Of a stretch of DNA of 64,000 nucleotides, positions 16,809 to 24,737 are shown piece after piece. Each line of letters starts with the position of its first letter. Position 1 is the first letter of the stretch. The stretch covers positions 310,001-374,000 of the forward strand of contig NZ_JARGEM010000003.1 in assembly GCF_029211225.1 (NCBI RefSeq). The letters are read 5' to 3'. The notes below the pieces were generated by a model. The model was not told where the DNA came from and ran no database searches. It saw only the letters and a list, made by a program, of their open reading frames with translations. The DNA is from Antiquaquibacter metalliresistens. Lineage in GTDB: Bacteria > Actinomycetota > Actinomycetes > Actinomycetales > Microbacteriaceae. A program made the translations under genes and the position numbers.

Positions 16809-17708
16809 GTGTCGAAACCCTTGATCTACCGCGCCGGATTCGTGTCGTTCGTCGGACGGCCGAACGTCGGCAAGTCGACCCTCACCAACGCCCTGGTCGG
16901 CGAGAAGGTCGCGATCACCTCGTCGAAGCCGCAGACGACTCGCCGCGCCATCCGCGGCATCGTGCACCGGGCGGACGGCCAGCTCATCATCGTCGACACG
17001 CCCGGTATGCACCGGCCGCGCACCCTGCTGGGGGAGCGGCTGAACGCGGTCGTGCAGGACACCCTCGCGGAGGTGGACGTGATCGGCCTGTGCGTTCCGG
17101 CCAACGAGAAGCTCGGGCCCGGCGACCGGTACATCAACGAACAGCTCGACGCGTTCCCGCGCGCCAAGAAGGTCGCGATCGTGACGAAGACCGACGCCGC
17201 CTCCCGCCCCGCGGTGGCACAGCAGTTGCAGGCGGTGAGCGAACTTCGGGACTGGGATGCCATCATCCCGATCTCCTCGCTCGGTGCGATGCAGCTCGAT
17301 GTGCTCGCCGCCGAACTCGTCGCGCTCATGCCGGAATCCGAGCCGCTCTACCCGGAGGACGCGATCACCGACGAGAGCACCGGCGAGCGCATCGCGGAGC
17401 TCATCCGCGAGGCCGCGCTCGAGGGCGTGCAAGACGAGCTGCCGCACTCGATCGCGGTGACCCTCGACGACATGATCGAGTCCGAGACGAAGGACCTGCT
17501 CGAGATCTACGCCAATCTCTTCGTCGAGCGCGACAGCCAGAAGGGCATCATCATCGGCCGCGGCGGCGAGCGGCTGCAGGATGTCGGGGCCCGAGCCAGG
17601 GCCGAGATCGAGAAGCTCGTCGGCCGCCAGGTGTTCCTCTCGCTGCGTGTGAAGGTGGCCAAGGAGTGGCAGCGCGACGCGAAGCAGCTGGGGCGATTGG
17701 GCTTCTAG
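16809..17708 (+). CDS. era: GTPase Era
   Basis: A 299-residue GTPase that binds the 3' end of 16S rRNA and checkpoints 30S assembly. G1 is GRPNVGKST at residues 16-24, G3 is DTPGMH, the G4 position reads TKTDAA instead of the usual NKxD, and the C-terminal KH domain contains IIGRGGERLQDVGARARAEIEKLVG. GTG at 16809 lies three bases after the CNNM gene stop. It ends the rRNA-maturation block; a new promoter follows. Confidence 0.95.
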   Translation: MSKPLIYRAGFVSFVGRPNVGKSTLTNALVGEKVAITSSKPQTTRRAIRGIVHRADGQLIIVDTPGMHRPRTLLGERLNAVVQDTLAEVDVIGLCVPANEKLGPGDRYINEQLDAFPRAKKVAIVTKTDAASRPAVAQQLQAVSELRDWDAIIPISSLGAMQLDVLAAELVALMPESEPLYPEDAITDESTGERIAELIREAALEGVQDELPHSIAVTLDDMIESETKDLLEIYANLFVERDSQKGIIIGRGGERLQDVGARARAEIEKLVGRQVFLSLRVKVAKEWQRDAKQLGRLGF

Positions 17709-17722
17709 CCGTCCGGCTGAGG

Positions 17723-17738
17723 TCAGCCTTCAGGATGA
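17723..17738. promoter_or_regulatory. Palindromic operator upstream of the two-component genes
   Basis: TCAGCCTTCAGGATGA fits the palindrome TCAnCCTnnAGGnTGA. An equivalent site lies at 19592-19607 before the ABC transporter. Its centre is about 70 bases upstream of the kinase start codon, where a leaderless transcript would begin. It is probably bound by the response regulator encoded at 18934. Confidence 0.65.
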
Positions 17739-17800
17739 TCTTGCGCCGTCGCGAGAACGAGATCGTTCGCTCGGGCCTCCCGGCCCCGTACCGTGGAGGG

Positions 17801-18937
17801 ATGTTCCGCCGGCTCACGACACCGCAGTTGGTGTTCGACATCGCGCTGGCGCTCGCCTGCCTGGCGTTTCGATCCACTTTCGGCCTCGACTCCGCGGCGA
17901 TCATCGCCGTCGTGCTGCTGATGACCGCGGCGCTGGCGTTGCGAAGGCTGAGTCCGCTGCTCGCGCTCGGGGTGGCGTGGGTCGGCGCGATCGTGCAGAT
18001 GGCGACACTGCAGCCGCCGGATGCCGCGAACATCGCGATTCTTGCGGTGCTCTACGCGACCGCCCGCCACGGTGACCGTCGCGTGCGGTGGCTCGGCCTG
18101 ATCTCTGCGGGCGTGGGGGCGGTCGTCGCGACGCTGTATCTGCTGTTCACACCGTTGTCGATCGTGGGCCTCGTCATGGATCTGCGGGTCGTCGTCGTCG
18201 GCGGTTTCACCTTCGTCGCCTCCGCCGCCGTGCTCGGACTCAGCTGGACGGCCGGTCTGCTCGCGCGCACCTGGCGGGCCGCTCGCGATACCCGCAGCGC
18301 CCAGCTCCAGGCCGAGCGAGACGTCATGATCGAGCAGGAGCGCAACCGCATCGCCCGCGACATGCACGATGTCGTCGCGCACTCCCTCGCCGTGGTGATC
18401 GCGCAGGCCGACGGTGCGCGCTACGTGCAGAACGCCGCGGCGAAGGACGAGGCCCTCGCGACGATCTCGGGCACCGCGCGCGAGGCGCTCGCGGACGTGC
18501 GCCTGCTGCTCGGGCAGTTGCGCCATCGGCAGGAGGCGGGACCGCAGCCCATGCTCGCGGACCTGGATCGACTCATCGACCAGCTGCGGGCATCCGGGCT
18601 GACGATCCTCGACGCCCGCGCGGGCTCGCCCCCGACGCTGCCGGCCGGTCAGCAGCTCGCGCTCTACCGCATCGCCCAGGAGGCACTGACGAACGCGCTC
18701 AGGCACGGCGATGCCGCTCGACCGGTCGAACTCGTCGTCGGCTGGCGGGCGGATGCCGTGATCCTCACGGTCACGAGCGCGCTACGCGCCACGGCGAGCG
18801 AGTCGCACCAGGGGCACGGTCTCGCCGGCATGCGGGAGCGCGCGCTGCTCGTCGGCGGCACGCTCGAGGCCGGGCCGGTGGGCGAGACCTGGGTGGTGCG
18901 GGCCGACATCCCCTATCCGACGGGGGTGCATGCGTGA
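17801..18937 (+). CDS. Sensor histidine kinase (HisKA_3 type)
   Basis: A 378-residue membrane kinase of the NarL/DesK-type systems. Five or so hydrophobic segments fill residues 10-150; the dimerisation and phosphoacceptor region reads ERNRIARDMHDVVAHSLAVVIAQADG with the phosphorylated His in RDMHDVVAHS; the ATPase domain has the N-box QEALTNALRHG and the late HGLAGMRERALLVGG. The usual DxGxG box is degenerate (VTSALRATASESHQGHG), so ATP binding may be weak or atypical. ATG at 17801 is preceded by TACCGT ending six bases upstream and by GGAGGG. It overlaps the regulator gene by four bases. Confidence 0.9.
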   Translation: MFRRLTTPQLVFDIALALACLAFRSTFGLDSAAIIAVVLLMTAALALRRLSPLLALGVAWVGAIVQMATLQPPDAANIAILAVLYATARHGDRRVRWLGLISAGVGAVVATLYLLFTPLSIVGLVMDLRVVVVGGFTFVASAAVLGLSWTAGLLARTWRAARDTRSAQLQAERDVMIEQERNRIARDMHDVVAHSLAVVIAQADGARYVQNAAAKDEALATISGTAREALADVRLLLGQLRHRQEAGPQPMLADLDRLIDQLRASGLTILDARAGSPPTLPAGQQLALYRIAQEALTNALRHGDAARPVELVVGWRADAVILTVTSALRATASESHQGHGLAGMRERALLVGGTLEAGPVGETWVVRADIPYPTGVHA

Positions 18938-19590
18938 GCGCGATCCGTGTCGCACTCGTCGACGATCAGGCGCTGTTCCGCGCGGGCATCCGCATGCTCG
19001 TCGACTCGCAGTCCGACCTCGAGTTCGTGGGGGAGGCCGGCGACGGCGCCGAGGGCATCGCGGTGGTGGGCCAGCTGCGACCGGATGTCGTGCTCATGGA
19101 CCTGCGCATGCCCGTCCTCGACGGCATCGAGTCCACGCGCGGCATCCTCGAGGCGGCCCGCGATCGCGGGCAGAGGCCGCCGCGCATCATCGTGCTCACG
19201 ACCTTCGACCTCGATGAGGCCGCGGCGAGAGCGATCAGGGCCGGCGCGAGCGGGTTCCTGCTCAAGGACGCCGATCCGGAGTTCCTGCTCGCCGCGATCC
19301 GCACCGTGCACGCCGGCACCGCGGTGGTCGCCGCCGCCGCGACCCGAGACCTCTTCGAGCACTTCGGTCAGGCGGCGACCGCGACGCCGCCGGCGTTCGA
19401 GACCCTCACCGCGCGTGAGCAGGAGATCTTCCGGCTCGCCGCACGCGGCCTCAGCAACGCCGAGATCGCCGCCGCCGAGTTCCTCAGCGAGGCCACCGTC
19501 AAGACCCACATCTCCCGCGTGCTCGCCAAGCTCGGGCTGCGCGACCGGGTGCAGCTCGTGGTGTTCGCCTACGAGCACGGGCTGGTCTGA
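18934..19590 (+). CDS. NarL/LuxR-type response regulator
   Basis: A 218-residue response regulator. Receiver domain: acidic pair VDDQ, phosphoacceptor Asp in VVLMDLRMPVLDGIE, conserved Lys in GFLLKDADP. C-terminal LuxR helix-turn-helix: LTAREQEIFRLAARGLSNAEIAAAEFLSEATVKTHISRVLAKLGLRDRVQLV. GTG at 18934 overlaps the kinase stop (GTGA), so the pair is translationally coupled. A 16-bp palindrome occurs before its own operon and before the downstream ABC transporter, which makes that transporter its likely target. Confidence 0.93.
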   Translation: MSAIRVALVDDQALFRAGIRMLVDSQSDLEFVGEAGDGAEGIAVVGQLRPDVVLMDLRMPVLDGIESTRGILEAARDRGQRPPRIIVLTTFDLDEAAARAIRAGASGFLLKDADPEFLLAAIRTVHAGTAVVAAAATRDLFEHFGQAATATPPAFETLTAREQEIFRLAARGLSNAEIAAAEFLSEATVKTHISRVLAKLGLRDRVQLVVFAYEHGLV

Positions 19591-19591
19591 G

Positions 19592-19607
19592 TCATCCTTG
19601 AGGCTGA
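19592..19607. promoter_or_regulatory. Palindromic operator upstream of the ABC transporter
   Basis: TCATCCTTGAGGCTGA, the second TCAnCCTnnAGGnTGA site. It starts two bases after the regulator stop codon, and its centre lies about 65 bases upstream of the ATPase start codon. TAGCGT at 19652-19657 is the probable -10 element. Confidence 0.65.
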
Positions 19608-19664
19608 CGCGGATGCGTCGTGCGCCCGATTCGCCCCGCGCCCGGCCTGCCTAGCGTGAGAGGC

Positions 19665-20426
19665 ATGGACAACACCACAGATGACCTCGGGCTCGTCGCC
19701 CGCGTCGCTCACCTCACCAAGTCGTACGGTTCCGGGCCCGCTGCGGTCACCGCGGTCGACGACGTCTCGATCGGCATCCGCGCCGGCGAGTTCACCGCGA
19801 TCATGGGGCCGAGCGGTTCCGGCAAGTCGACGCTCATGCACATCATGGCCGGACTCGACACCGCCACGAGCGGTCGGGTCTGGATCGGCAATACCGAGAT
19901 CACCGGCCTCGGGGACACCGAGCTCACGCTCATCCGGCGCCGCCGCGTCGGGTTCGTCTTCCAGTCCTTCAACCTCGTGCCCACCCTCGACATCGAGGGC
20001 AACATCCTGCTGCCCTTCGAGCTGGACGGTCGCCGCCCCTCCACCACCGAGCGCGGATTCATCGACGGTCTCATCGAGTCCTTGGGGCTCGCCGACCGTC
20101 TCCGTCACCGCCCGCACGAGTTGTCCGGCGGGCAGCAGCAGCGCGTCGCGATCGCTCGGGCGCTGGGTTCGCGTCCGCAGTTGGTGTTCGCGGACGAGCC
20201 GACCGGCAACCTCGACTCCCGCACCGGCCGCGAGGTGCTCGCCCTGCTGCGCACCGCCGCGGCGGAGCACGGGCAGTCCATCGCGATGGTCACCCACGAC
20301 CCCATCGCGGCGAGCTACGCCGACCGGGTGCTCTTCCTCGCCGACGGCAAGGTCGTCGAGGATCGGGCGCGTTCGACCGCCGAGGAGCTCAGCAGCACCA
20401 TCCTCAGCATGGAGCGCGTGGCATGA
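19665..20426 (+). CDS. ABC transporter ATP-binding protein (MacB/LolD type)
   Basis: A 253-residue ATPase of the group that works with FtsX-type permeases, often in peptide-antibiotic resistance or lipoprotein handling. Walker A GPSGSGKST, Q-loop FVFQSFNLVPTL, signature LSGGQQQRVAIARAL, Walker B VFADEPTGNLD, and H-loop MVTHDP are all intact. ATG at 19665 is taken over an in-frame GTG at 19620 because TAGCGT ends seven bases upstream and homology begins near there. It overlaps the permease by four bases (ATGA). Confidence 0.93.
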   Translation: MDNTTDDLGLVARVAHLTKSYGSGPAAVTAVDDVSIGIRAGEFTAIMGPSGSGKSTLMHIMAGLDTATSGRVWIGNTEITGLGDTELTLIRRRRVGFVFQSFNLVPTLDIEGNILLPFELDGRRPSTTERGFIDGLIESLGLADRLRHRPHELSGGQQQRVAIARALGSRPQLVFADEPTGNLDSRTGREVLALLRTAAAEHGQSIAMVTHDPIAASYADRVLFLADGKVVEDRARSTAEELSSTILSMERVA

Positions 20427-21802
20427 GCGGCTTCCGGTTCCGGGAGCACGTGCCGAGCATCCTCGTCGCGAGCCTGGCGGCCGCGTTCGGGGTGGCGCTG
20501 CTCCAGATCACGGGCAACCTCGCGATCCTGATCTCCTCCACCGACGCGGGCTCGAGCGCGATGGTCGCGCTCTCGTTGCAGGTGCTCGCGGCGGTCTTCA
20601 TCGTGATCTCCACCTACGTGGCGGCGGTCGTGACTGCGAACACCTTCGCGACGATCGTCGCCGGTCGCACTCGCGAGATCGCCCTGCTGCGGCTCATCGG
20701 GGCGACGGCCGCGCGCTGTCGCCGCGAGGTGGCCGTCGAGGGCCTCATCGTCGGCGCGCTGGGTGCCGTCATCGGCACGCTCATCGGCACCGCGCTCACC
20801 GCGGCACTGATCGGCACGAACGTCGCGACCGGCTTCCTGCCGTCGCTGGCCTACGTGTTCTTCGATCCGGTGATCCTCGTGCCCATGGTGGCTGTGGTGC
20901 TCACCACCTGGCTCGCCTCATGGGTCGGTTCGCGGCGGGTGCTCGCCGTCTCGCCGATGCAGGCCACTGGTGCAGCGGTGCCGGTCACCCATGAGGCGGC
21001 GGTGGCCCGCCGCGGCCGCAACGGCCTCGCGATCGCGCTCGTGGTGATCGGCGGTGTCGTGCTCGGGCTCGGGATGCTGCTCGGCCTCTCCTCCCCGGCC
21101 GGCGTGCTCGTCGGCGTCGTCGGCGGGGTGCTCTCGTTCACGGGCATCGTGCTCGCCGCGGACGTCGTGATGCCCCCCGCCTTGCGGTTGGTGGGCAGGA
21201 TGCTGGGCTCCAGCCCCTCGGCGCGTCTCGCGGCCCAGAACGCCGTGCGCTACCCGCAGCGCGCGGCACGCACGACAATCGGCCTCGTGATCGGGGTGAC
21301 GCTCGTGACGATGTTCGCGGTCGCCGCGGAGACCTTCACGGTCTCGATCCGGTCGGCGCAGGAGCAGATGGGCAACAACGACGACCAACTGCTCGGCGCG
21401 ATCGTGGCGATCTTCTCGGTGCTCATCGGGTTCAGCGCGCTCATCGCCGCCGTCGGCATGGTCAACAACCTGTCGCTGAGCATCCTGCAGCGCACCCGCG
21501 AGTTGGGCCTGCTGCGGGCCCTCGGGTTCTCGGCGCGGCAGCTGCGGGGCATGGTGCGGGCGGAGAGCGCCCAGCTGACCATCGCGGCGCTGCTCGTGGG
21601 GCTCGTGCTCGGCGTCCTGTACGGCTGGGCCGGTGCGCAGGCCCTGCTCGGCTCGATCGACGGCTTCATCCTGCCGAGCGTGCCGCTGTGGCTGCTCGGG
21701 GTGGTGGCGGTGTCCGCGGCGACGCTGACGGTCGTCGCATCCGTCGTGCCCGCCCGCCGGGCCACGCGCATCTCACCCGTGGTCGCGCTCGCCGTCGAGT
21801 GA
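20423..21802 (+). CDS. FtsX-like ABC transporter permease
   Basis: A 459-residue membrane permease with two FtsX-type blocks. The first has helices near 15-35, 55-75, 100-125 and 145-175 with the motif EIALLRLIGATAARCRREVAVEGLIVG; the second, in the last 130 residues, has RELGLLRALGFSARQLRGMVRAESAQL. There is a further hydrophobic hairpin in the middle. With the ATPase it forms a complete two-gene transporter. Likely function is extrusion of, or resistance to, a membrane-active compound sensed by the adjoining kinase; this is inferred from context only. Confidence 0.88.
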   Translation: MSGFRFREHVPSILVASLAAAFGVALLQITGNLAILISSTDAGSSAMVALSLQVLAAVFIVISTYVAAVVTANTFATIVAGRTREIALLRLIGATAARCRREVAVEGLIVGALGAVIGTLIGTALTAALIGTNVATGFLPSLAYVFFDPVILVPMVAVVLTTWLASWVGSRRVLAVSPMQATGAAVPVTHEAAVARRGRNGLAIALVVIGGVVLGLGMLLGLSSPAGVLVGVVGGVLSFTGIVLAADVVMPPALRLVGRMLGSSPSARLAAQNAVRYPQRAARTTIGLVIGVTLVTMFAVAAETFTVSIRSAQEQMGNNDDQLLGAIVAIFSVLIGFSALIAAVGMVNNLSLSILQRTRELGLLRALGFSARQLRGMVRAESAQLTIAALLVGLVLGVLYGWAGAQALLGSIDGFILPSVPLWLLGVVAVSAATLTVVASVVPARRATRISPVVALAVE

Positions 21803-21808
21803 GCGTGC

Positions 21809-21835
21809 GGCGGCTCCCGGTCTCCGGGAGCCGCC
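21809..21835 (+). terminator. Terminator of the ABC transporter operon
   Basis: A 12-bp perfect stem (21809-21820 with 21824-21835) closes on a TCT loop seven bases after the permease stop codon. No T-run follows. Confidence 0.75.
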
Positions 21836-21912
21836 CGGGCGACGCGGGCATGCGTTCCTCGAACGCGGTTCACTACGCTGGCAGCACGACTCGTCGGTCG
21901 GAGGGGAGACGC

Positions 21913-24666
21913 ATGCTCGTCGAGCGGGAAGCGGAGCTCGTCGAGCTGGAAGGTCCGGTCCGCGACGACCACGAGCGCCGCATCGTCATCGTCACCGGCC
22001 CGCCCGGGATCGGCAAGAGCGCGCTCCTTCGTGCGTTTCGCACCGAGACGAGTGCGCGGGTGCTCTCCGCCGTCGGAACGCGCGTCGGACAGGGTGTCGC
22101 GCATGGCGTGCTGCGACAGCTCTTCCTCCCGCACGCGCGCGACAGCGGGGACGATTCCGCGCCGTTCGACGGACCCGGGGCGGTGTTGCGGCGTCTCGTG
22201 CTGCGCGGAGACGCGCCCGCCGACACGGTCGCGATCGCCTACGCCGTGCACTGGACGCTCTCGTCGCTCGCCCGCTCCGGCCGGGTGGTCGTCGTGATCG
22301 ACGACCTGCAGTGGGCCGACCCCGCGAGCGTGACTGTGCTCGCCCACGTGTCCGCGCTGCTCACTCACGAACCCGTCGACGTCGTGCTCGGTCTGCGCGA
22401 GACCCCGCGCGAAGCCGAGGTCGACGCAGTGTCCGAGCTCGTCTCGATGGCGACGACGGTGCTCCGCCCCCGTCCGCTGAGTGCGAGCGGTATCGCCGAG
22501 CTCATCGGGGTCAACGCCGCGCAGGGCGAACGGGTGCGCGAGCTGAGCGGGGGCATCCCGTTCTACGTGGCGGAGCTGGCTGGCCTGCTCGCGGTCGGGA
22601 AAGACCTCGTGCCGCCACCGAGAGTGATCGAGTCGGTCATGTCGCGACTCCAACGACTGGGGGCGGACGCCCTCGCGGTGGCGCGTGCGGTGTGCGTGCT
22701 CGGGCCGGAGGCGGCCCCCTCGGCGGTGGCGCACCTCGCGGGTATCGACCTCGAGCGGCTCGACGGTCTCGAGCGAGTGCTCACGGCCGAGGGGATCCTC
22801 AGCGACGAGGGCAGGGAGCCGGTGCTCACGGTCGCCCACCCGCTCGTCGCCGACGCGGTGCTCGCGGAGACCGGCGGGGTGCGGCTTGCCTCACTGCGCT
22901 CCGCCGCCGCGAGGATCCTCCACGACAACGGTGTACCGGCGGCCCGGGTCGCGGCCCAGCTGCTGCTCACCGAGCCGGGAGACCAGCCGTGGCGCGTCGC
23001 GGTGCTGCGTTCGGCGGCGGTGGAGGCGGCATCGACGGGAGCGTTCGGCAGCGCCGTGGCCCTGATCGATCGTGCGTTGCTCGAGCGCGGCATCCCGGCC
23101 GAGGAGCGCGGCGAGCTGTACGGCCTACTCGGCGCCGCGCATTTCGGGGCAGGTGACGGCGCTCAGGCCGCGGCCAGTTGGCTGGGCGGCCTCGACCACC
23201 TCGGGCCGAACGCGCGTGGCGAGCGGATGATCGACATCGGTGACGCCCTGTACCTGGCCGGCGACTACCCGGCCGCGGAAGAGGCATACCGCGAGGGAGC
23301 CGAGCGACTGGAGCAGGCGGGCATCGCCCCGGGGCACGGCGCCGCGCTCGGTACCGCCGCGCGGCACGCGGCAGCGCGCCTGACCCTCGCACCGTTGACA
23401 CCTGTGGTCTCGCCGGAGGTGCTGCGAACGGTGCTTGATCGCCCGCCGGCATCGGACCGTCGAGAAGAACGCCGCTTCCTCGCGATCGCGGCGCTCTCCG
23501 CCCACACGAGTGAGGCATGGGAGGCCGATCCCGAGCACTTGGCCGTGCGCGCATTCGGCGGAGGCGCCTTCGCGACCGAGGGATTCGCGGACGATCCGAC
23601 GACCTATCTGCTCAGCGGTGCGCTGTATCTCGTCGGCCGCTTCGACGACGCGCTCGACCTCCTCGATCGGGCCGTGCTGGATGCCCGCAGCCGCAACCGC
23701 CTGGCGAGCGAGGTCTCGGCGCGTGGCGTTCGCGGGCCCATCCGCGTGCTCGCTGGCGACCTGCGCTCGGGGATCGACGACCTCCAGATCGCGGTGAACC
23801 GCGGTCGGCTGAGTCCATGGCTGTATCACGTGCTTCCGGCGGCGCTCCTGTTGCGCTCCTCGGCGGTGACCGGCGACCGGGATGCCGCGGCGGCCGCCGT
23901 GCGCGGCCTCGAAGACCTCGACCTCACGCCGTCCCACGAGGCGGTCTGGCTGCTCGGTCGCGCGGAGCACGCCCGAGCAGCAGGGGAACCCGAGGAGGCC
24001 TTGCGGCTCGCAGCCCAGGCTCGCAGCCTCGATCCCGAGGGCGGATTCGCCTGGACCTTCAGTTGGCGGGGCACTATCGCGGCCGCGTCGCTCGACCTCG
24101 GTGATCGCGAGCGGGCGGCGGCACTGAACGCGGAGGAACTCGAGTTGCTGGCCCGCCGTCGCATCCCACTGCCCGCAAGGCTCGAGGCGGAGTTGCTGCG
24201 CGCCCGTCTCAGCGATCACGACGAGGCCCACACACGGCTCTCGAGCTACTTCGGAGCGCTCCCGCAGCGTCACCATTGGCAACGCGCGCTCGTCGCGGAG
24301 CGCCTGGCGGAGATGGAGATCGCGCGCGGCGAAGCCCAGGCGGCCCACGAGCACCTCATGCTGGCGCTCACCTGCGCTCAGGAGCAGGCCGTCGAGTCGC
24401 TCGAGCGCCGGGTCCGCACCGCGCTCAAGTCGATGGGCCGCGAACCGATCCCGAGTGCGATGGAGCGCCGCAAGCAGTCCCTGTCGCCGGCGGAACTCCG
24501 CGTGGCCATGCGCGCGGCGGCCGGACTGAGCAACCGGGAGATCGCGCGCGAGCTCTTCGTGACCCCGAAGACCGTGGAATTCCACCTCGCAAGGATCTTC
24601 CGCAAGCTCGGCGTGCAGTCTCGCCGGGCGCTCGTCGCGGCGTTCGACGAGCCCGCCGCCGAGTGA
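21913..24666 (+). CDS. Large ATP-binding LuxR-family regulator (LAL type)
   Basis: A 917-residue regulator. N-terminal AAA/NACHT-like ATPase: Walker A GPPGIGKS at 29-36, Walker B VVVVIDDLQWAD around 125-136. The middle 600 residues are Ala/Leu/Glu-rich helical repeats resembling TPRs. The C-terminal 60 residues are a LuxR helix-turn-helix (LSPAELRVAMRAAAGLSNREIARELFVTPKTVEFHLARIFRKLGV). ATG at 21913 has GGAGGGGAG upstream; TACGCT at 21873-21878 is a probable -10 element. LAL regulators often activate sugar or secondary-metabolite genes, but no such cluster adjoins. Target unknown. Confidence 0.88.
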   Translation: MLVEREAELVELEGPVRDDHERRIVIVTGPPGIGKSALLRAFRTETSARVLSAVGTRVGQGVAHGVLRQLFLPHARDSGDDSAPFDGPGAVLRRLVLRGDAPADTVAIAYAVHWTLSSLARSGRVVVVIDDLQWADPASVTVLAHVSALLTHEPVDVVLGLRETPREAEVDAVSELVSMATTVLRPRPLSASGIAELIGVNAAQGERVRELSGGIPFYVAELAGLLAVGKDLVPPPRVIESVMSRLQRLGADALAVARAVCVLGPEAAPSAVAHLAGIDLERLDGLERVLTAEGILSDEGREPVLTVAHPLVADAVLAETGGVRLASLRSAAARILHDNGVPAARVAAQLLLTEPGDQPWRVAVLRSAAVEAASTGAFGSAVALIDRALLERGIPAEERGELYGLLGAAHFGAGDGAQAAASWLGGLDHLGPNARGERMIDIGDALYLAGDYPAAEEAYREGAERLEQAGIAPGHGAALGTAARHAAARLTLAPLTPVVSPEVLRTVLDRPPASDRREERRFLAIAALSAHTSEAWEADPEHLAVRAFGGGAFATEGFADDPTTYLLSGALYLVGRFDDALDLLDRAVLDARSRNRLASEVSARGVRGPIRVLAGDLRSGIDDLQIAVNRGRLSPWLYHVLPAALLLRSSAVTGDRDAAAAAVRGLEDLDLTPSHEAVWLLGRAEHARAAGEPEEALRLAAQARSLDPEGGFAWTFSWRGTIAAASLDLGDRERAAALNAEELELLARRRIPLPARLEAELLRARLSDHDEAHTRLSSYFGALPQRHHWQRALVAERLAEMEIARGEAQAAHEHLMLALTCAQEQAVESLERRVRTALKSMGREPIPSAMERRKQSLSPAELRVAMRAAAGLSNREIARELFVTPKTVEFHLARIFRKLGVQSRRALVAAFDEPAAE

Positions 24667-24669
24667 GAC

Positions 24670-24696
24670 GGGGCGGAGCGCCGAAGCGCCCGCCCC
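24670..24696. terminator. Terminator between convergent LuxR and HtrA genes
   Basis: GGGGCGG-a-GCGC pairs with GCGC-CCGCCCC around a CGAA tetraloop (11 bp with one bulged A), starting three bases after the LuxR-family stop. It can act for both convergent genes. Confidence 0.8.
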
Positions 24697-24737
24697 GCCC
24701 TCTCGCGCCACAGGGCTGGCCGAGAGCCGTTTCGTCC

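Noticed and set aside
15039-17447. 802-codon minus-strand frame opposite ybeY, the CNNM gene and era
   Set aside because: It has no recognisable domain and lies opposite three conserved genes in a GC-driven open frame.
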